In this document: piece after piece, positions 8,205 to 17,956 of the stretch | Layout of the letters: the number at the start of each line of letters is the position of its first letter | Position numbering within the stretch: the stretch's first letter is position 1 | DNA from: CAWIVH01 sp963839475 | GTDB taxonomy: Bacteria; Acidobacteriota; UBA6911 | Reading direction: 5' to 3' | DNA: 64,000 bases | Assembly: GCA_963839475.1 (NCBI GenBank) | Contig: CAWIVH010000012.1 | Span: 124,001 to 188,000, forward strand | Notes under the pieces: generated by a model | What the model was told of the DNA's origin: nothing | Database searches by the model: none | Seen by the model: only the letters and a program-made list of their open reading frames with translations | Made by a program: the position numbers and the translations under genes

Positions 8205-10586
8205 TCAGGCGTGGAGCGCAACGGCAGCCTTCATTTTGAGGAAGCGGGGATGGTCCCGCAAAAAATCGAGGCGGGGATCCACGGACAGATAAATCATGTA
8301 GCTCGATCGCTCTTCGAATGCCATCTCGAGCCAGTCGAGCACGGCATCCGTCTTCCCCAGGCCGGCATAGATCAGCGCCTGAGACTCCGGCGAAACGTAC
8401 CTCTGCCCGGCCATTCGATTCAATTCCTCCAAAACCTGCAAAGCCTCTTCATGCCTCCCGGATTCCGCAAGGGCATGTCCCTGGCCGGCTAGAATGGCAG
8501 GTGTGGGATCGAGCCGCTTAGCCGTCTCAAACTCCGAATAGGCCTGGGTGCTTTTTCCCTGCTTCATGAGAACCTGTCCCAACAGCCAGTGGGCAGTAGG
8601 GAAAGACGCCTCCATTTCAAGCGTCTTCTGCAGCTGCTCGGCAGCTTCCGTGTAGCGCCTTTGGTAAAACATGATCCAGCCCTGCGTGGCATTGATCATC
8701 AGGGAGAGAGGGTCAAGTTGGAGTGCTATCTTCACCTCGTGCAGGGCATCATCAAATCGCCCTGCCGCGGTCAACAAGATCGGATACCAGTGATGCAAAG
8801 TGGCATATCCCGGTCTCAGCGAGATTGCTTTTCGGAAGCTCTCCTCCGAACCCTTCCAATCCCAGTCGTAAAGCAGCTGCACGAGGGCCAGCGAAGTGTA
8901 CGCCTCGGCCAGGCTGCCGTCGATCTCAAGGGCTCGAGTGGCGGCGGCTTTTGCCGCAGGCATAGCTATGCGCGCCGGGCGCAAACCATAGGAAAACCAG
9001 GCTTGCAGCACCAAGGCCTCCGCGAGTCCGATGTAGGCCTGGGCATAGGACGGATCCACAGCAATGGCTTGCTGGCAGTACTCCGCTCCCTTCTGCAGGC
9101 CTTCCCCAGTCCGTTTATTCCAGTGGTATCGACCCTTGAGGTAGAGTTGGTAAGCCTCCGTATTTTCCGTGGAGCGACGCGCAAGCTTCTTCTTCTCCTC
9201 GCCGCTCAGCTTTACGCGCAGATTCTCGAAGATTTCCTGCGAGATTTCTTCTTCGATCTGGAAAATGTCGGAGAACTGCCTCCGATACTGCCCCCCCCAG
9301 ATCTGGGAGCCGTCGGAGATATCCACCAGTTCGGCCTTCACGACGATTTTGTCGCCGAGCGGCAACACCCTTCCCGTCAGGACCGACCGGACATTGAGAT
9401 CGTGCCCGATCTGCATGGGATCGATCGGCTTCCCTTTGAATCTGAACACCGTGCTGCGCGCCATGACACGCAATTTGGGCAGCCGGGATATGCTGTTGAT
9501 CAGGGTTTCGGTAATCCCGTCGCTGAGGTAATCGGTGTTCGGATCGGCGCCTCCGTTTTCGAGGGGAAGGATGGCAATGGAATCCACCGCAGCCTTCGAC
9601 TTTTTCCGACGCAAAATGCCTGTGACCGAGACGCTGCCGGTGCCGGCTTCGGCCGGACCGGCGGCTGATTGAACAGCAATGGCCGACGAAGCAGGCGCCC
9701 GAAATGCCGCGCCTGTTTCCTGAGCCAGGGCAAGATGTTTTGACAGACTGTTCAGGTCCGCCATTAAATCCTGAGCCCGAGGGTAACGTTCCAGGGGATT
9801 CTTGGCGAGGGCTCTGGTCAGAATGCGCTGAAATTCCGGATTGCTGTTGGAAGCAAAGCTATTCAGCGGCTGAGGCGCCTGGAGCAAAATGGCAGCGATG
9901 GTATCGCTATTGGTGCCTCCCTGGAAAGGCAGGCGGCCGGTTGCCATTTCATACAGCACCACTCCCAGGCTGAAGAGATCCGTACGGTGGTCGACTTCGA
10001 GGCCCCGCGCCTGTTCCGGCGACATGTATTTGACTGTCCCCATCACCATTCCCGGGCTGGTTAACGATCCGGCAACGGTGGCATCCTCTGATGCGGAACT
10101 CGATTTCAAAGCAGGCTTGGCGAGACCGAAATCCAGGATTTTGACATACCCATCCGCCCGCAACATTATGTTTTCGGGCTTGATATCGCGGTGCACAATG
10201 CCGGCATCATGGGCGGCAGAGAGCGCTGCGGCCAACTGCATTCCGATCTCCAGGATGCGCGGCAGATCTAGCCGGGACCGGTCCATCAACTGGCGCAGGG
10301 TTTCCCCTTCGATATACTCCGTGGCGATAAAATGCCCCGCCTCGCCAGAACCGATTTCGTAAATCGTCAGAATGTTGGGGTGATTGAGCGCTGATATGGC
10401 GCGGGCTTCCTGCTTGAAGCGGGCAAGATATTCCGCGTCACCGCTCAATTGCGCCGGAAGCAACTTGAGCGCGGCTTTTCTGGACAGGCGTGTATCCTCG
10501 GCCAGGTAAACGACCCCCATGCCTCCGGCACCCAGTTTGCTCAGGACTTTATAGTGACCACCCAATTCCTGGCCGATCAGATCCAT
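8205..10586 (-). CDS. Ser/Thr protein kinase fused to TolB-like domain and TPR repeats
   Basis: A 793-residue three-part protein. Residues about 10-275 are a Hanks-type kinase: G-loop GAGGMG (19-24), ATP Lys41, catalytic HRD with Asp134, DFG with Asp152 and an SPEQARG activation-segment end. After a variable linker (about 300-335) comes a TolB/FlgO-like domain (IAILPLENGG, then GITETLINSISRL and VRSVLTGRV) to about 465, followed by eight or so TPRs to the end. No membrane helix is evident. This fusion is common in Acidobacteria; the substrate is unknown. ATG 10586 is preceded by GGAGG with 7-nt spacing on the reverse strand. It is transcribed divergently from the deacetylase gene. Confidence 0.93.
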   Translation of the reverse strand: MDLIGQELGGHYKVLSKLGAGGMGVVYLAEDTRLSRKAALKLLPAQLSGDAEYLARFKQEARAISALNHPNILTIYEIGSGEAGHFIATEYIEGETLRQLMDRSRLDLPRILEIGMQLAAALSAAHDAGIVHRDIKPENIMLRADGYVKILDFGLAKPALKSSSASEDATVAGSLTSPGMVMGTVKYMSPEQARGLEVDHRTDLFSLGVVLYEMATGRLPFQGGTNSDTIAAILLQAPQPLNSFASNSNPEFQRILTRALAKNPLERYPRAQDLMADLNSLSKHLALAQETGAAFRAPASSAIAVQSAAGPAEAGTGSVSVTGILRRKKSKAAVDSIAILPLENGGADPNTDYLSDGITETLINSISRLPKLRVMARSTVFRFKGKPIDPMQIGHDLNVRSVLTGRVLPLGDKIVVKAELVDISDGSQIWGGQYRRQFSDIFQIEEEISQEIFENLRVKLSGEEKKKLARRSTENTEAYQLYLKGRYHWNKRTGEGLQKGAEYCQQAIAVDPSYAQAYIGLAEALVLQAWFSYGLRPARIAMPAAKAAATRALEIDGSLAEAYTSLALVQLLYDWDWKGSEESFRKAISLRPGYATLHHWYPILLTAAGRFDDALHEVKIALQLDPLSLMINATQGWIMFYQRRYTEAAEQLQKTLEMEASFPTAHWLLGQVLMKQGKSTQAYSEFETAKRLDPTPAILAGQGHALAESGRHEEALQVLEELNRMAGQRYVSPESQALIYAGLGKTDAVLDWLEMAFEERSSYMIYLSVDPRLDFLRDHPRFLKMKAAVALHA

Positions 10587-10757
10587 CGGTCATCCTCCAG
10601 CGAGCCAATCCTCCGGCCCAAACTAGGCAGAATGGTATCAATGACGGGCCGACACCGCATCTTAAATTTTACGACCGTCTGGTTTTGTCCATCAGGTAGA
10701 ATCGTGGAGGACGTGAATCAACCGATGCCGGTTTTCACATATAGACAGGAGGAATTC

Positions 10758-11648
10758 ATGAACAGGTGGTCAGGTGCAGTTCGGACTCGGATATGGCTCT
10801 CACTTCTCATTTTCGGGCTTCTCGTTGCGACTGGAATTGGGCAGGAGAAGAAGCTCAACATCATCGCCTTCGGAGCTCATCCCGACGACTGTGACATGAT
10901 GGCCGGCGGCACCGCGGCCAAATGGGCCGCCCAGGGACACAAGGTCAAGTTTGTCTCCGTCACCAACGGCGATGCCGGACATCAGAGCGAAGGAGGCGGG
11001 GCGCTGGCCATGCGGCGAAGGGCGGAGGCAGCTGAGGCCGGGAAGCGAATTGGCATTGAGTACATAACCCTCGACAATCACGACGGCGAGCTTATGCCCA
11101 CCCTTCAGGTGCGGGAGCAGATTATCCGTCAAATGAGAACCTGGAATGCCGATATCGTCCTCGGGCCGCGCCCGAACGACTACCACCCGGACCACCGTTA
11201 TACCGGCATTTTATTGCAGGATGCAGCGTATATGGTAACGGTGCCCAACGTTTGCCCTGATACTCCCTCGCTCCGGAAAAACCCGATATTCATGTACTTT
11301 CAGGATGATTTCAAGAAACCCTATCCGTTCAATCCGGACGTGGCGATATCCATTGATGACGTAGCAGACAAAAAGCTCAGCATGCTCGATGCCCACGTAT
11401 CTCAGTTTTACGAGTGGCTCGCATGGCACGCCGGCGCCCTGAACCAGGTCCCGAAAGACGCCGCCGCAAGAAAGGAATGGCTGTCGAAGCAGGTCGCGAA
11501 TTCCCCGGTGGAGTCGGTTCGGAGGTCGTTGATCAAGTGGTACGGGGCCGAGAAGGGGAAGCAGATTCGTTTTGCGGAGGCCTTTGAAATCTGCGAGTAC
11601 GGCAGCCGTCCGACAGCCGAGGAACTGCGCAAACTGTTCCCGTTCTAG
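10758..11648 (+). CDS. Exported LmbE/PIG-L family deacetylase
   Basis: PIG-L/LmbE proteins are zinc-dependent N-deacetylases acting on GlcNAc-like amides. The product (296 aa) shows the metal motif AHPDD (His41, Asp43, Asp44) and DYHPDHR (His143, His146), the expected zinc site. An N-terminal hydrophobic segment (about residues 11-28, LSLLIFGLLVATGIGQ) looks like a signal peptide, which would put this enzyme outside the cytosol. The open frame runs back to 10449, but ATG 10758 has a perfect AGGAGG at 10747-10752 and fits the signal sequence. The substrate is unknown; glycan or peptidoglycan turnover is a guess. Confidence 0.9.
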   Translation: MNRWSGAVRTRIWLSLLIFGLLVATGIGQEKKLNIIAFGAHPDDCDMMAGGTAAKWAAQGHKVKFVSVTNGDAGHQSEGGGALAMRRRAEAAEAGKRIGIEYITLDNHDGELMPTLQVREQIIRQMRTWNADIVLGPRPNDYHPDHRYTGILLQDAAYMVTVPNVCPDTPSLRKNPIFMYFQDDFKKPYPFNPDVAISIDDVADKKLSMLDAHVSQFYEWLAWHAGALNQVPKDAAARKEWLSKQVANSPVESVRRSLIKWYGAEKGKQIRFAEAFEICEYGSRPTAEELRKLFPF

Positions 11649-11676
11649 CTATGCGGGGATATTCTTGCAGGTGAAT

Positions 11677-11702
11677 CAGGGGCACGCGGTCGCGTGCCCC
11701 TG
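11677..11702. terminator. Perfect 12-bp hairpin between convergent genes
   Basis: CAGGGGCACGCG (11677-11688) and CGCGTGCCCCTG (11691-11702) are perfectly complementary around a GT centre; the tip must open to give a loop. It lies 28 bases after the deacetylase stop and 25 before the end of the oppositely oriented flavoprotein gene, so it may end transcription from both sides. Neither side has a strong T-tract. Confidence 0.6.
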
Positions 11703-11727
11703 TGCCGGTGAATCCGAATCCCGTGAT

Positions 11728-12723
11728 TTACTCGACCTTGTAGCTGATGACCGCTTTCATATACTGGGCGCGTTCAAAGGCGGTCGGGTCGGAACTGTTC
11801 TTCTGGCTTACGCTGCCCTGCAACTGCTGGATCGATTCGTAATCGTGCTCCGTCAGCCAGTCGCACATCTCGTTCTCGATCTTCTTCATGTAATCGATCC
11901 CGTTGCGCAAGAGCGCCGAGCAGAGCATCGCAACATCCGCCCCCGCCATAAGGACCTTGAGCACATCCGATGCACTGTGGACACCGCTCGTCGCCGCAAG
12001 ATTCGCCTTGATGCGTCCATAAAGAATGGCGATCCAGCGCATGGGCAATCTCAGGGCCTGTGGCGTGCTGAGCAGGACGTTGGTCTTCACGTCCAGGGTT
12101 TCAAGGTCCATGTCGGGTTGGTAAAAACGGTTGAACAGAACCAGGGCGCCGGCTCCTGCCTGGTCAAGCCGCTTGGCCATGTTGGCCAAATTGCTGAAAA
12201 AGGGGCTCAGTTTGACTGCGACGGGGATGCTTATTACGGACCGGACCGCCTTCAGGATATCGATGTAGGTCTGCTCGATTTCCATCGAGGTGATGTCGGC
12301 CTCGGTCGGAATGTAATAAATGTTCAGCTCCAACGCGTCCGCGCCGGCCTGCTGGATCTTCTTGGCATGGTCGACCCACCCGCCGATCGACATGCCATTG
12401 AGGCTGGCGATGATAGGGATCTTCACCGCTTCTTTCGCCTTCCGGATATGTTCGAGATATTCCTGGGGTCCCATACGGAATTCGCTGGGTTCGGGCAGGT
12501 AAGTCAGCGCCTCGGCAAAGCTCTCGGTGCCATACATCAGGTGATGATGAAGGGACTCCTGCTCACGGGATAATTGCTCTTCAAACAGTGAATAAAGCAC
12601 AACGGCACCCGCGCCGGCGTCTTCCATGCGTTTGATGTTGGCGAGGTCGTCGGATAGCGGCGAGGCGGATGGAACCAGGGGAGAACGAAGCGTCATCCCC
12701 AGGTATCGAGTGGTCAAATCCAT
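11728..12723 (-). CDS. Dihydroorotate dehydrogenase-like FMN flavoprotein
   Basis: The 331-residue product is a TIM-barrel flavoprotein of the dihydroorotate dehydrogenase-like group. It opens MDLTTRYLGMTLRSPLVPSA and continues with GAGAVVLYSLFEEQ, IPIIASLNGMSIGGWVDHA, GADALELNIYYIPTE, IPVAVKLSPFF and GADVAMLCSALLRNG, matching FMN-barrel strands. This subgroup usually sits away from pyr genes and its substrate is uncertain; an oxidoreductase partnered with pyruvate:ferredoxin-type metabolism has been suggested for relatives. A TTG at 12741 is in frame, but AAAGGGAGA just before ATG 12723 on the reverse strand fixes the start there. The gap up to 12965 shows no gene. Confidence 0.85.
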   Translation of the reverse strand: MDLTTRYLGMTLRSPLVPSASPLSDDLANIKRMEDAGAGAVVLYSLFEEQLSREQESLHHHLMYGTESFAEALTYLPEPSEFRMGPQEYLEHIRKAKEAVKIPIIASLNGMSIGGWVDHAKKIQQAGADALELNIYYIPTEADITSMEIEQTYIDILKAVRSVISIPVAVKLSPFFSNLANMAKRLDQAGAGALVLFNRFYQPDMDLETLDVKTNVLLSTPQALRLPMRWIAILYGRIKANLAATSGVHSASDVLKVLMAGADVAMLCSALLRNGIDYMKKIENEMCDWLTEHDYESIQQLQGSVSQKNSSDPTAFERAQYMKAVISYKVE

Positions 12724-12965
12724 GATGTGTCTCCCTTTCAAAGCCCTGAAAGATCAAGGCCCCTTGTTTCAATTCAGCCTGCTTTATGAGTTAGAAGATA
12801 AACAACGTATTCCAAACACCCCGGAGCAGGTTTCAGGGGCGCGAAAATGCCAGTGACCCGCATCAACGATAACCACCTTGGGCCAATCTTTCAAGCGAGG
12901 AAATTACCCAGGGTGCAATTGGCGCCAGGCGCTTTTTAACAACGTGTATCAGAACATTTTAAGGA

Positions 12966-15737
12966 TCACAAAATCAGTTCGGCCCGGATCACACCTGCTT
13001 CCGTATAATATTTTCGTGCAAAGCCCATCTTTTCACAGAGCCTCAGCATGTCGTGATTCTCGGGAAGGATGTCCGCGACGATTCTGGAAAGCTTTTCCCG
13101 TCTCCCGATTTCGATGAGACGGCGGAGCAGCTCTTTCCCGAGCCCGCGATGGTGCCAAAGGTCGCTCACGACGATGGCGAATTCCCCATCCTTGCTGCCG
13201 TGGAGTCTCACCAGACGCCCCACCGCGAGAATCACGTGTTCGGCGGAAATGGGATCGAAATAATCGGCCACCAAAGCGATTTCGCGCGAATAGTCGATGA
13301 AGCACATGCGTGTCAACCGTTCGTGCGATACGCGGACGTTTAGCCGCATCGGGTGGAAATACCGGAAATAAACGCTGCGTTCCGAAAGCGTCTCGTGGAA
13401 CCTGGCCATCATCGGCTCATCTTCGGGCCGGATGGGCCGGATCTGGATTGGCGTGCCGTCGTTCATCGTCCAAGGAGAAACATAGTGCGACGGGTAGGGT
13501 CGGATCGCAGGGCGGGGGATGTCGGCGAGATCGACGCCGCTTTCATAAACCACCACCCTGGCGTCAAGCGCCAGGAGCCCGTTGCTTGAGGCCAGCAGTG
13601 GGTTGATGTCGAGCTCCCGGATCCAGCGCTGCTCCACGACCAGGCGGCTGAAACTGACCAGGAGCTGTTCCAGCCCGCCAATATCGACCGGCTCTCGCCC
13701 ACGAACTCCATTCAGGGCGGAAAACACCCGCGTCTGCTCCATCATGCGTCGCGCCAGGGTGGTATTGAGAGGGGGCAGGCCCAGGGATCGGTCCTGGTAG
13801 ACTTCAACCAGCCGGCCGCCGGAGCCGAAAAGCAGTACGGGTCCGAGCTGAGCATCGGTGATGCTGCCGATGATCAACTCGTAGCCGTCCTGCTGAATCA
13901 TGGGTTGCACGGTCACTCCCAGGAAATGGCCGACCCCGGCTTTGGAGGTCACCGCGGTCTTGATGTCCCGGTAGGCTTTGCGCACGGCGGAGGCGTTGCA
14001 CAGATTCAGCCGGACGCCGCCGACATCACTTTTGTGGGTAATGCTTTCCGAGAAGAGTTTGAGCACCGCCGGGTATCCAATGGCTGCCGCAGCGGCCACC
14101 GCCTCGGCCTCGGTCCGCGCGACCCGGGTTTCAACCGTGGGAATGCCGTAGGCAGCCAGCACTTCCTTCGACTCCACCTCATTCAGCAGGATGCGCCCGT
14201 CCTGGCGCGCATGCTGAATAATCTCCTCGGCACGGGTGCGGCTGGTAACCGTTTCTTCCGATTCCGCCGCCGGCATCGGGGTTTCATAAAGTCCGCGAAG
14301 CACGTAGCTGTAACGCCACATGTAGGCAAAGGCGCGTGTCGCCGTGTCGGGGTAAGGGAAGGTGGGGATGTTCGCCCGGTTGAGTATGCTCTCGCCGGCG
14401 GCCACGTCCGCTCCTCCCATCCAGCTGGCCAGAATCGGTTTGCCTTCAATCCTCGAGAACGGGCGCAGCTGTTCCGCAGTCCGCGTCGGATCGGTAATTG
14501 CCTGCGGAGTGAGAATCACCAGAAGCCCGTCGCTTTCCGGATCCTTGGCCAGGATTTCAACGGCCTTGGAGTATCGGTCCGGAGTGGCGTCGCTCAGGAT
14601 ATCCACCGGGTTATTGTGGCTCCAGTGCGGAGGCAGGAGTTCGTCTAATTTTTCCTTGGTATCGTTCGAAAGCTCAGACAGCTCGCCTCCGGCGGTTATC
14701 AGGGCGTCGGTGGCCAGCACCCCGGGCCCGCCCGCGTTGGTAAGAATCGTGAGTCTCGGTCCGCGCGGCCGTGGCTGCCGCGCCAGCACTTCCGCCATGT
14801 AGAAAAGGTCGGAGATATTCTGCACCCGCAGGACTCCGCTTCTCCGGAATGCCGCGTCGAGAATTTCATCGCTGCCGGTCAGGGCGCCGGTATGGGAAGC
14901 GGCGGCTTTGGCCGCTGCGTCCGTCCTCCCCGCTTTGATCACGATGATCGGCTTGGTCAGCGCCACTTCGCGGGCGGCCGAGAGAAACGAACGGGCGTCG
15001 CCGATCGATTCCATGTAGATGACAATGGCGCGGGTGCGAGGGTCGTCACCCAGGTAGTCGATCATGTCTCCCCAGCCGATATCGACCATGGATCCGACGG
15101 AGATAAAACTGCTGAAACCCACCATCTCCCTCAAGCTCCAGTCCAGGATCGCAGTGCAAAGAGCGCCGCTCTGGCTGATGAAACCCACGGTGCCGGGCCT
15201 GGCCATTCCTCCCGCGAAAGTGGCGTTCATACCGGTAATCGGGCTCATGACGCCGAGGCAATTGGGTCCGATGACACGCACGGAGCCGCGCCTGGCCGCG
15301 GTCATGATCTGTTGTTCGAACCGTTCTCCCTCCGGGCCGGTTTCCCTGAAACCGGCAGAAATGATGATCGCCCCTTTGACGCCCGTAACGGCGCACTCCT
15401 CGAGTATCGCAGGGACCGTCGGGGCCGGCGTGACAATCACGGCCAAATCGACCGGCTCCGGCAGTGCGGACAGGGAGGGGTAAGATTTGATTCCCAGGCA
15501 ATTGGGCCGTTTGGGGTTGACGGGAAATACCGTTCCGCCAAAGGGACTGCTGATCAGGTTCCAGAGAACGGTCCGGCCGGCACTGCCCGGGGCTTCGGAT
15601 GCTCCGACCACCGCCACGCTCCGGGGAGAAAAAAACACCGACAGCGGCTGGTTCCTGCGGCGGAGGTGACTGCTGGTATCATCAATGCCGCTCGCCGAGG
15701 GCTTTCCTGATGAAAACTTCAAATCGCTTTCCTTCAT
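12966..15737 (-). CDS. ADP-forming acyl-CoA synthetase fused to GNAT acetyltransferase (Pat/AcD-GNAT type)
   Basis: A 923-residue fusion. The N-terminal CoA-binding domain (about 30-160, SVAVVGASEAPGSAGRTV) is followed by succinyl-CoA-ligase-like domains containing ASHTGALTGSDE with His282, which aligns with the phosphohistidine of ADP-forming acyl-CoA synthetases. An ATP-grasp domain (about 480-700) and a GNAT domain (about 755-923) with HHRGLGKELL near 862 follow. Members either make ATP from acetyl-CoA or act as protein lysine acetyltransferases; His282 argues against simple loss of the synthetase activity. The frame opens at 15767, overlapping the hydrogenase protease gene; ATG 15737 has AGGCGGG just upstream and is preferred. 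It is the last gene of the hox block. Confidence 0.88.
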   Translation of the reverse strand: MKESDLKFSSGKPSASGIDDTSSHLRRRNQPLSVFFSPRSVAVVGASEAPGSAGRTVLWNLISSPFGGTVFPVNPKRPNCLGIKSYPSLSALPEPVDLAVIVTPAPTVPAILEECAVTGVKGAIIISAGFRETGPEGERFEQQIMTAARRGSVRVIGPNCLGVMSPITGMNATFAGGMARPGTVGFISQSGALCTAILDWSLREMVGFSSFISVGSMVDIGWGDMIDYLGDDPRTRAIVIYMESIGDARSFLSAAREVALTKPIIVIKAGRTDAAAKAAASHTGALTGSDEILDAAFRRSGVLRVQNISDLFYMAEVLARQPRPRGPRLTILTNAGGPGVLATDALITAGGELSELSNDTKEKLDELLPPHWSHNNPVDILSDATPDRYSKAVEILAKDPESDGLLVILTPQAITDPTRTAEQLRPFSRIEGKPILASWMGGADVAAGESILNRANIPTFPYPDTATRAFAYMWRYSYVLRGLYETPMPAAESEETVTSRTRAEEIIQHARQDGRILLNEVESKEVLAAYGIPTVETRVARTEAEAVAAAAAIGYPAVLKLFSESITHKSDVGGVRLNLCNASAVRKAYRDIKTAVTSKAGVGHFLGVTVQPMIQQDGYELIIGSITDAQLGPVLLFGSGGRLVEVYQDRSLGLPPLNTTLARRMMEQTRVFSALNGVRGREPVDIGGLEQLLVSFSRLVVEQRWIRELDINPLLASSNGLLALDARVVVYESGVDLADIPRPAIRPYPSHYVSPWTMNDGTPIQIRPIRPEDEPMMARFHETLSERSVYFRYFHPMRLNVRVSHERLTRMCFIDYSREIALVADYFDPISAEHVILAVGRLVRLHGSKDGEFAIVVSDLWHHRGLGKELLRRLIEIGRREKLSRIVADILPENHDMLRLCEKMGFARKYYTEAGVIRAELIL

Positions 15738-15747
15738 GACCCGCCTA

Positions 15748-16245
15748 TCATTCCTGCATTCGTTCATCCGCCGATGCTTCGGTTTTTTCGCCGGTGATTT
15801 CCTCGAATCTCGCGATTATGGAACGTACACATGCCACCATTTCGGGCAAACCCTGCGCCACAGCCGGGGATAAACGCTCGTCCAGTTCAAACGAACACGC
15901 TCCAATGGAGACGAGATATGCACGCGGCACCGAACCATAAAGCGTGCCGGCCCACACCATAAGCGCTTCGGGTGTGAGGCCATGGGTGAACGGGTCACCG
16001 GGCGTTCGCGATGGGCGAATCTCGCGGCTGCGCACCTCCCCTGGAGGATCACTGGCGCATGCGTCCAGGAAAATCACCAGCGAAGTCCGGCTGATTTTTT
16101 CCGCAAGTTCAGGCATCAGCTGGTGGCAGGCCGCAACTTCCACCCCGCTTCCCGGCTTTTCCTCCTCCAATAGTCGTGCCGCCGCCGGACCGGCGCCATC
16201 ATCCCCGCGCAAGGGATTGCCATAGCCCAGGACAAGAACATTCAT
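15748..16245 (-). CDS. hoxW: [NiFe]-hydrogenase maturation protease
   Basis: This endopeptidase (165 aa, HybD/HoxW family) removes the C-terminal tail of the hydrogenase large subunit after nickel insertion. The N-terminal MNVLVLGYGNPLRGDDGAG is the family hallmark. Likely nickel ligands are Asp16, Asp61 (in VIFLDAC) and His88 (in HGLTPEAL). A GTG at 16263 is in frame, but ATG 16245 gives the canonical N-terminus. It lies downstream of hoxH on the same strand, but a 275-bp gap containing a dispersed repeat separates the two. The target is presumably the 25-residue tail of HoxH. Confidence 0.92.
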   Translation of the reverse strand: MNVLVLGYGNPLRGDDGAGPAAARLLEEEKPGSGVEVAACHQLMPELAEKISRTSLVIFLDACASDPPGEVRSREIRPSRTPGDPFTHGLTPEALMVWAGTLYGSVPRAYLVSIGACSFELDERLSPAVAQGLPEMVACVRSIIARFEEITGEKTEASADERMQE

Positions 16246-16325
16246 ATTGCCACTACGCCTCACCGCCTGGAATCATGCGGGTCCGGGCTTCACAAGGTCT
16301 CTCAGAACTGACCAGACCGCAGCTG

Positions 16326-16455
16326 TTGAATTCAATCGCCGCTACGCGGCCCGTGCCCTGGGATCAAGTTAGCGCTTATGGGGCAAAGCCCTTGGGTTCA
16401 AACCAGATCAACAGAAAGGGCTGAAAGTCCGATCCATAATGCATCGTTTTCAGGT
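16326..16455. repeat. Dispersed ~130-bp intergenic repeat, copy 2, between hoxH and hoxW
   Basis: Same orientation and length as the copy at 1059-1188, sharing among other strings GGGATCAAGTTAG and CCCTTGGGTTCAAACCAGAT. It includes a small hairpin GCCGC-TAC-GCGGC. It separates the hydrogenase large-subunit gene from its protease gene, which are often adjacent, so it may be an insertion. No target-site duplication or coding potential is visible. Confidence 0.8.
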
Positions 16456-16520
16456 ACTGTATTGCCTAATTCCGCCGATGCGGCGTCAGGAACCACATGG
16501 GGAATTGGGGAGATCGTCCT

Positions 16521-17945
16521 TCAATCACGCTGCAGGGCATCGAGCAACTCGCCGTTCTGAGCATAGAGTTCGACCCGCAGGGGCATTTTGCCGGCGGCGT
16601 GGGTTCCGCAGCTCAAACATGGGTCGAAGGCTCGGATTACGGCCTCAACCCGGTTCAGCATCCCTTCTTTGAGGCTGGCCCCATCGACAAAATGGCGGGC
16701 GACCTGAAGAACTCCGCGGTTCATCGCCAGGTTGTTATGGCCGGTCGCGATGATGAGGTTCGCCCACCGCATCAATCCCTCTTCGTCGATTTTGTAGTGG
16801 TGGATCAGCGTTCCACGCGGCGCCTCCGCGATCCCGACCCCCTCGAAACAATTGGGCCGGGCAAATGCGCGGACGTGCTTGCTGAGGATTTCGGGATCTC
16901 CCATCAGCTGCTCCATCCGCTCCAGGCAGTACAGGATTTCGATCAGGCGGGCATAATGATAATAGAAACTGCTTAGCACGGCGCCCCGCTGCATTTCCTG
17001 CAGCTCTGCCCGCTCCTGGTCCGCAAGCGGAGTACCGCAGTGGGTGGAGACGTTGAGCCGTGCAAGGGCGCCTACCCGGTAAATGCCGGCAGGGTAGCCG
17101 GCCGGCCGGTAGTAGGGAAATTTGAGATAGGACCAGGGTTCAACCGCCTCGCCGATATAGTCGGCGTACCGATCGGGTTCAATCTGGTCGGCCACAATCT
17201 TGCCCGTGGCGTCAACGATCCGGAGTTTCCCCTGGTAAAAGGTCAACCCGCCGTCCGGCTTGACAAGGCCCATGAAAAGAGTGGGGAAATTGGCGAAGCA
17301 TTGGATTTCTTCGCGGTGGTTCACGAGCGATTTCTTGAACCAGTCGAGCGTCCGCAGGATAATGCCCCGGGCTTCGGGAAGGTGTTCCATCAATTTATCG
17401 CGCTTCGCTTCGGTCAGCGGCTCACTCACTCCGCCAGGGACAATCCACGACGGGTGAATTCTCCGGCCGCCGAGAAGCTCGATGATCCGCTGGCCGAACT
17501 GCCGCAGCCGGATACCGTCGCGCGCGATCTCGGGATAATCCTGCATGACACCGAATATGTTGCGCCTTGCGGGATCGCTGTCCATCCCCATAAGGAAGTC
17601 GGGCGAAGAAAGGTGGAAAAAATTGAGGGCATGCGACTGGGTGATCTGCGCCAGGTTCAGGATGCGCCGCATCTTATCGGCCGCGGGTGGGATCCGGACC
17701 GCGAGGAGCGCATCGCAGGCCTTGGACGAAGCCACCAGGTGGCTGGTGGGGCAGATGCCGCAGATCCGCGCCGTCAGCGCAGGCATTTCATAAAAAGGGC
17801 GGCCTTCGCACAGCTTCTCGAAGCCGCGAACCTGCGTCACCTGAAACCGCGCGTCCGTGACGGATCCGTGCTCATCCAGATGAATAGTGATCCGTCCATG
17901 ACCTTCCGCGCGGGTCACCGGGTCGATCACGATCTGTCGGGTCAT
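16521..17945 (-). CDS. hoxH: NAD-linked [NiFe]-hydrogenase large (catalytic) subunit
   Basis: HoxH carries the Ni-Fe(CN)2CO active site that oxidises H2 or reduces protons. The 474 residues contain the N-terminal metal motif RICGICPTSH (Cys62, Cys65, His69) and the C-terminal motif DPCLSCGTH ending at His449. After His449 come 25 more residues, the tail expected to be cut by the maturation protease encoded downstream. The MTRQIVIDPVTRAEGHGRI opening matches family starts. It lies 11 bp after hoxY in the operon. The motif set and the hoxEFUY neighbours indicate group 3d. hyp maturation genes are not in this window. Confidence 0.96.
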   Translation of the reverse strand: MTRQIVIDPVTRAEGHGRITIHLDEHGSVTDARFQVTQVRGFEKLCEGRPFYEMPALTARICGICPTSHLVASSKACDALLAVRIPPAADKMRRILNLAQITQSHALNFFHLSSPDFLMGMDSDPARRNIFGVMQDYPEIARDGIRLRQFGQRIIELLGGRRIHPSWIVPGGVSEPLTEAKRDKLMEHLPEARGIILRTLDWFKKSLVNHREEIQCFANFPTLFMGLVKPDGGLTFYQGKLRIVDATGKIVADQIEPDRYADYIGEAVEPWSYLKFPYYRPAGYPAGIYRVGALARLNVSTHCGTPLADQERAELQEMQRGAVLSSFYYHYARLIEILYCLERMEQLMGDPEILSKHVRAFARPNCFEGVGIAEAPRGTLIHHYKIDEEGLMRWANLIIATGHNNLAMNRGVLQVARHFVDGASLKEGMLNRVEAVIRAFDPCLSCGTHAAGKMPLRVELYAQNGELLDALQRD

Positions 17946-17956
17946 GATATTCCTTC

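Noticed and set aside
12900..12960. GCGC-CAG-GCGC followed by TTTTT as a forward terminator
   Set aside because: The stem is only four base pairs and there is no forward gene upstream for it to serve.
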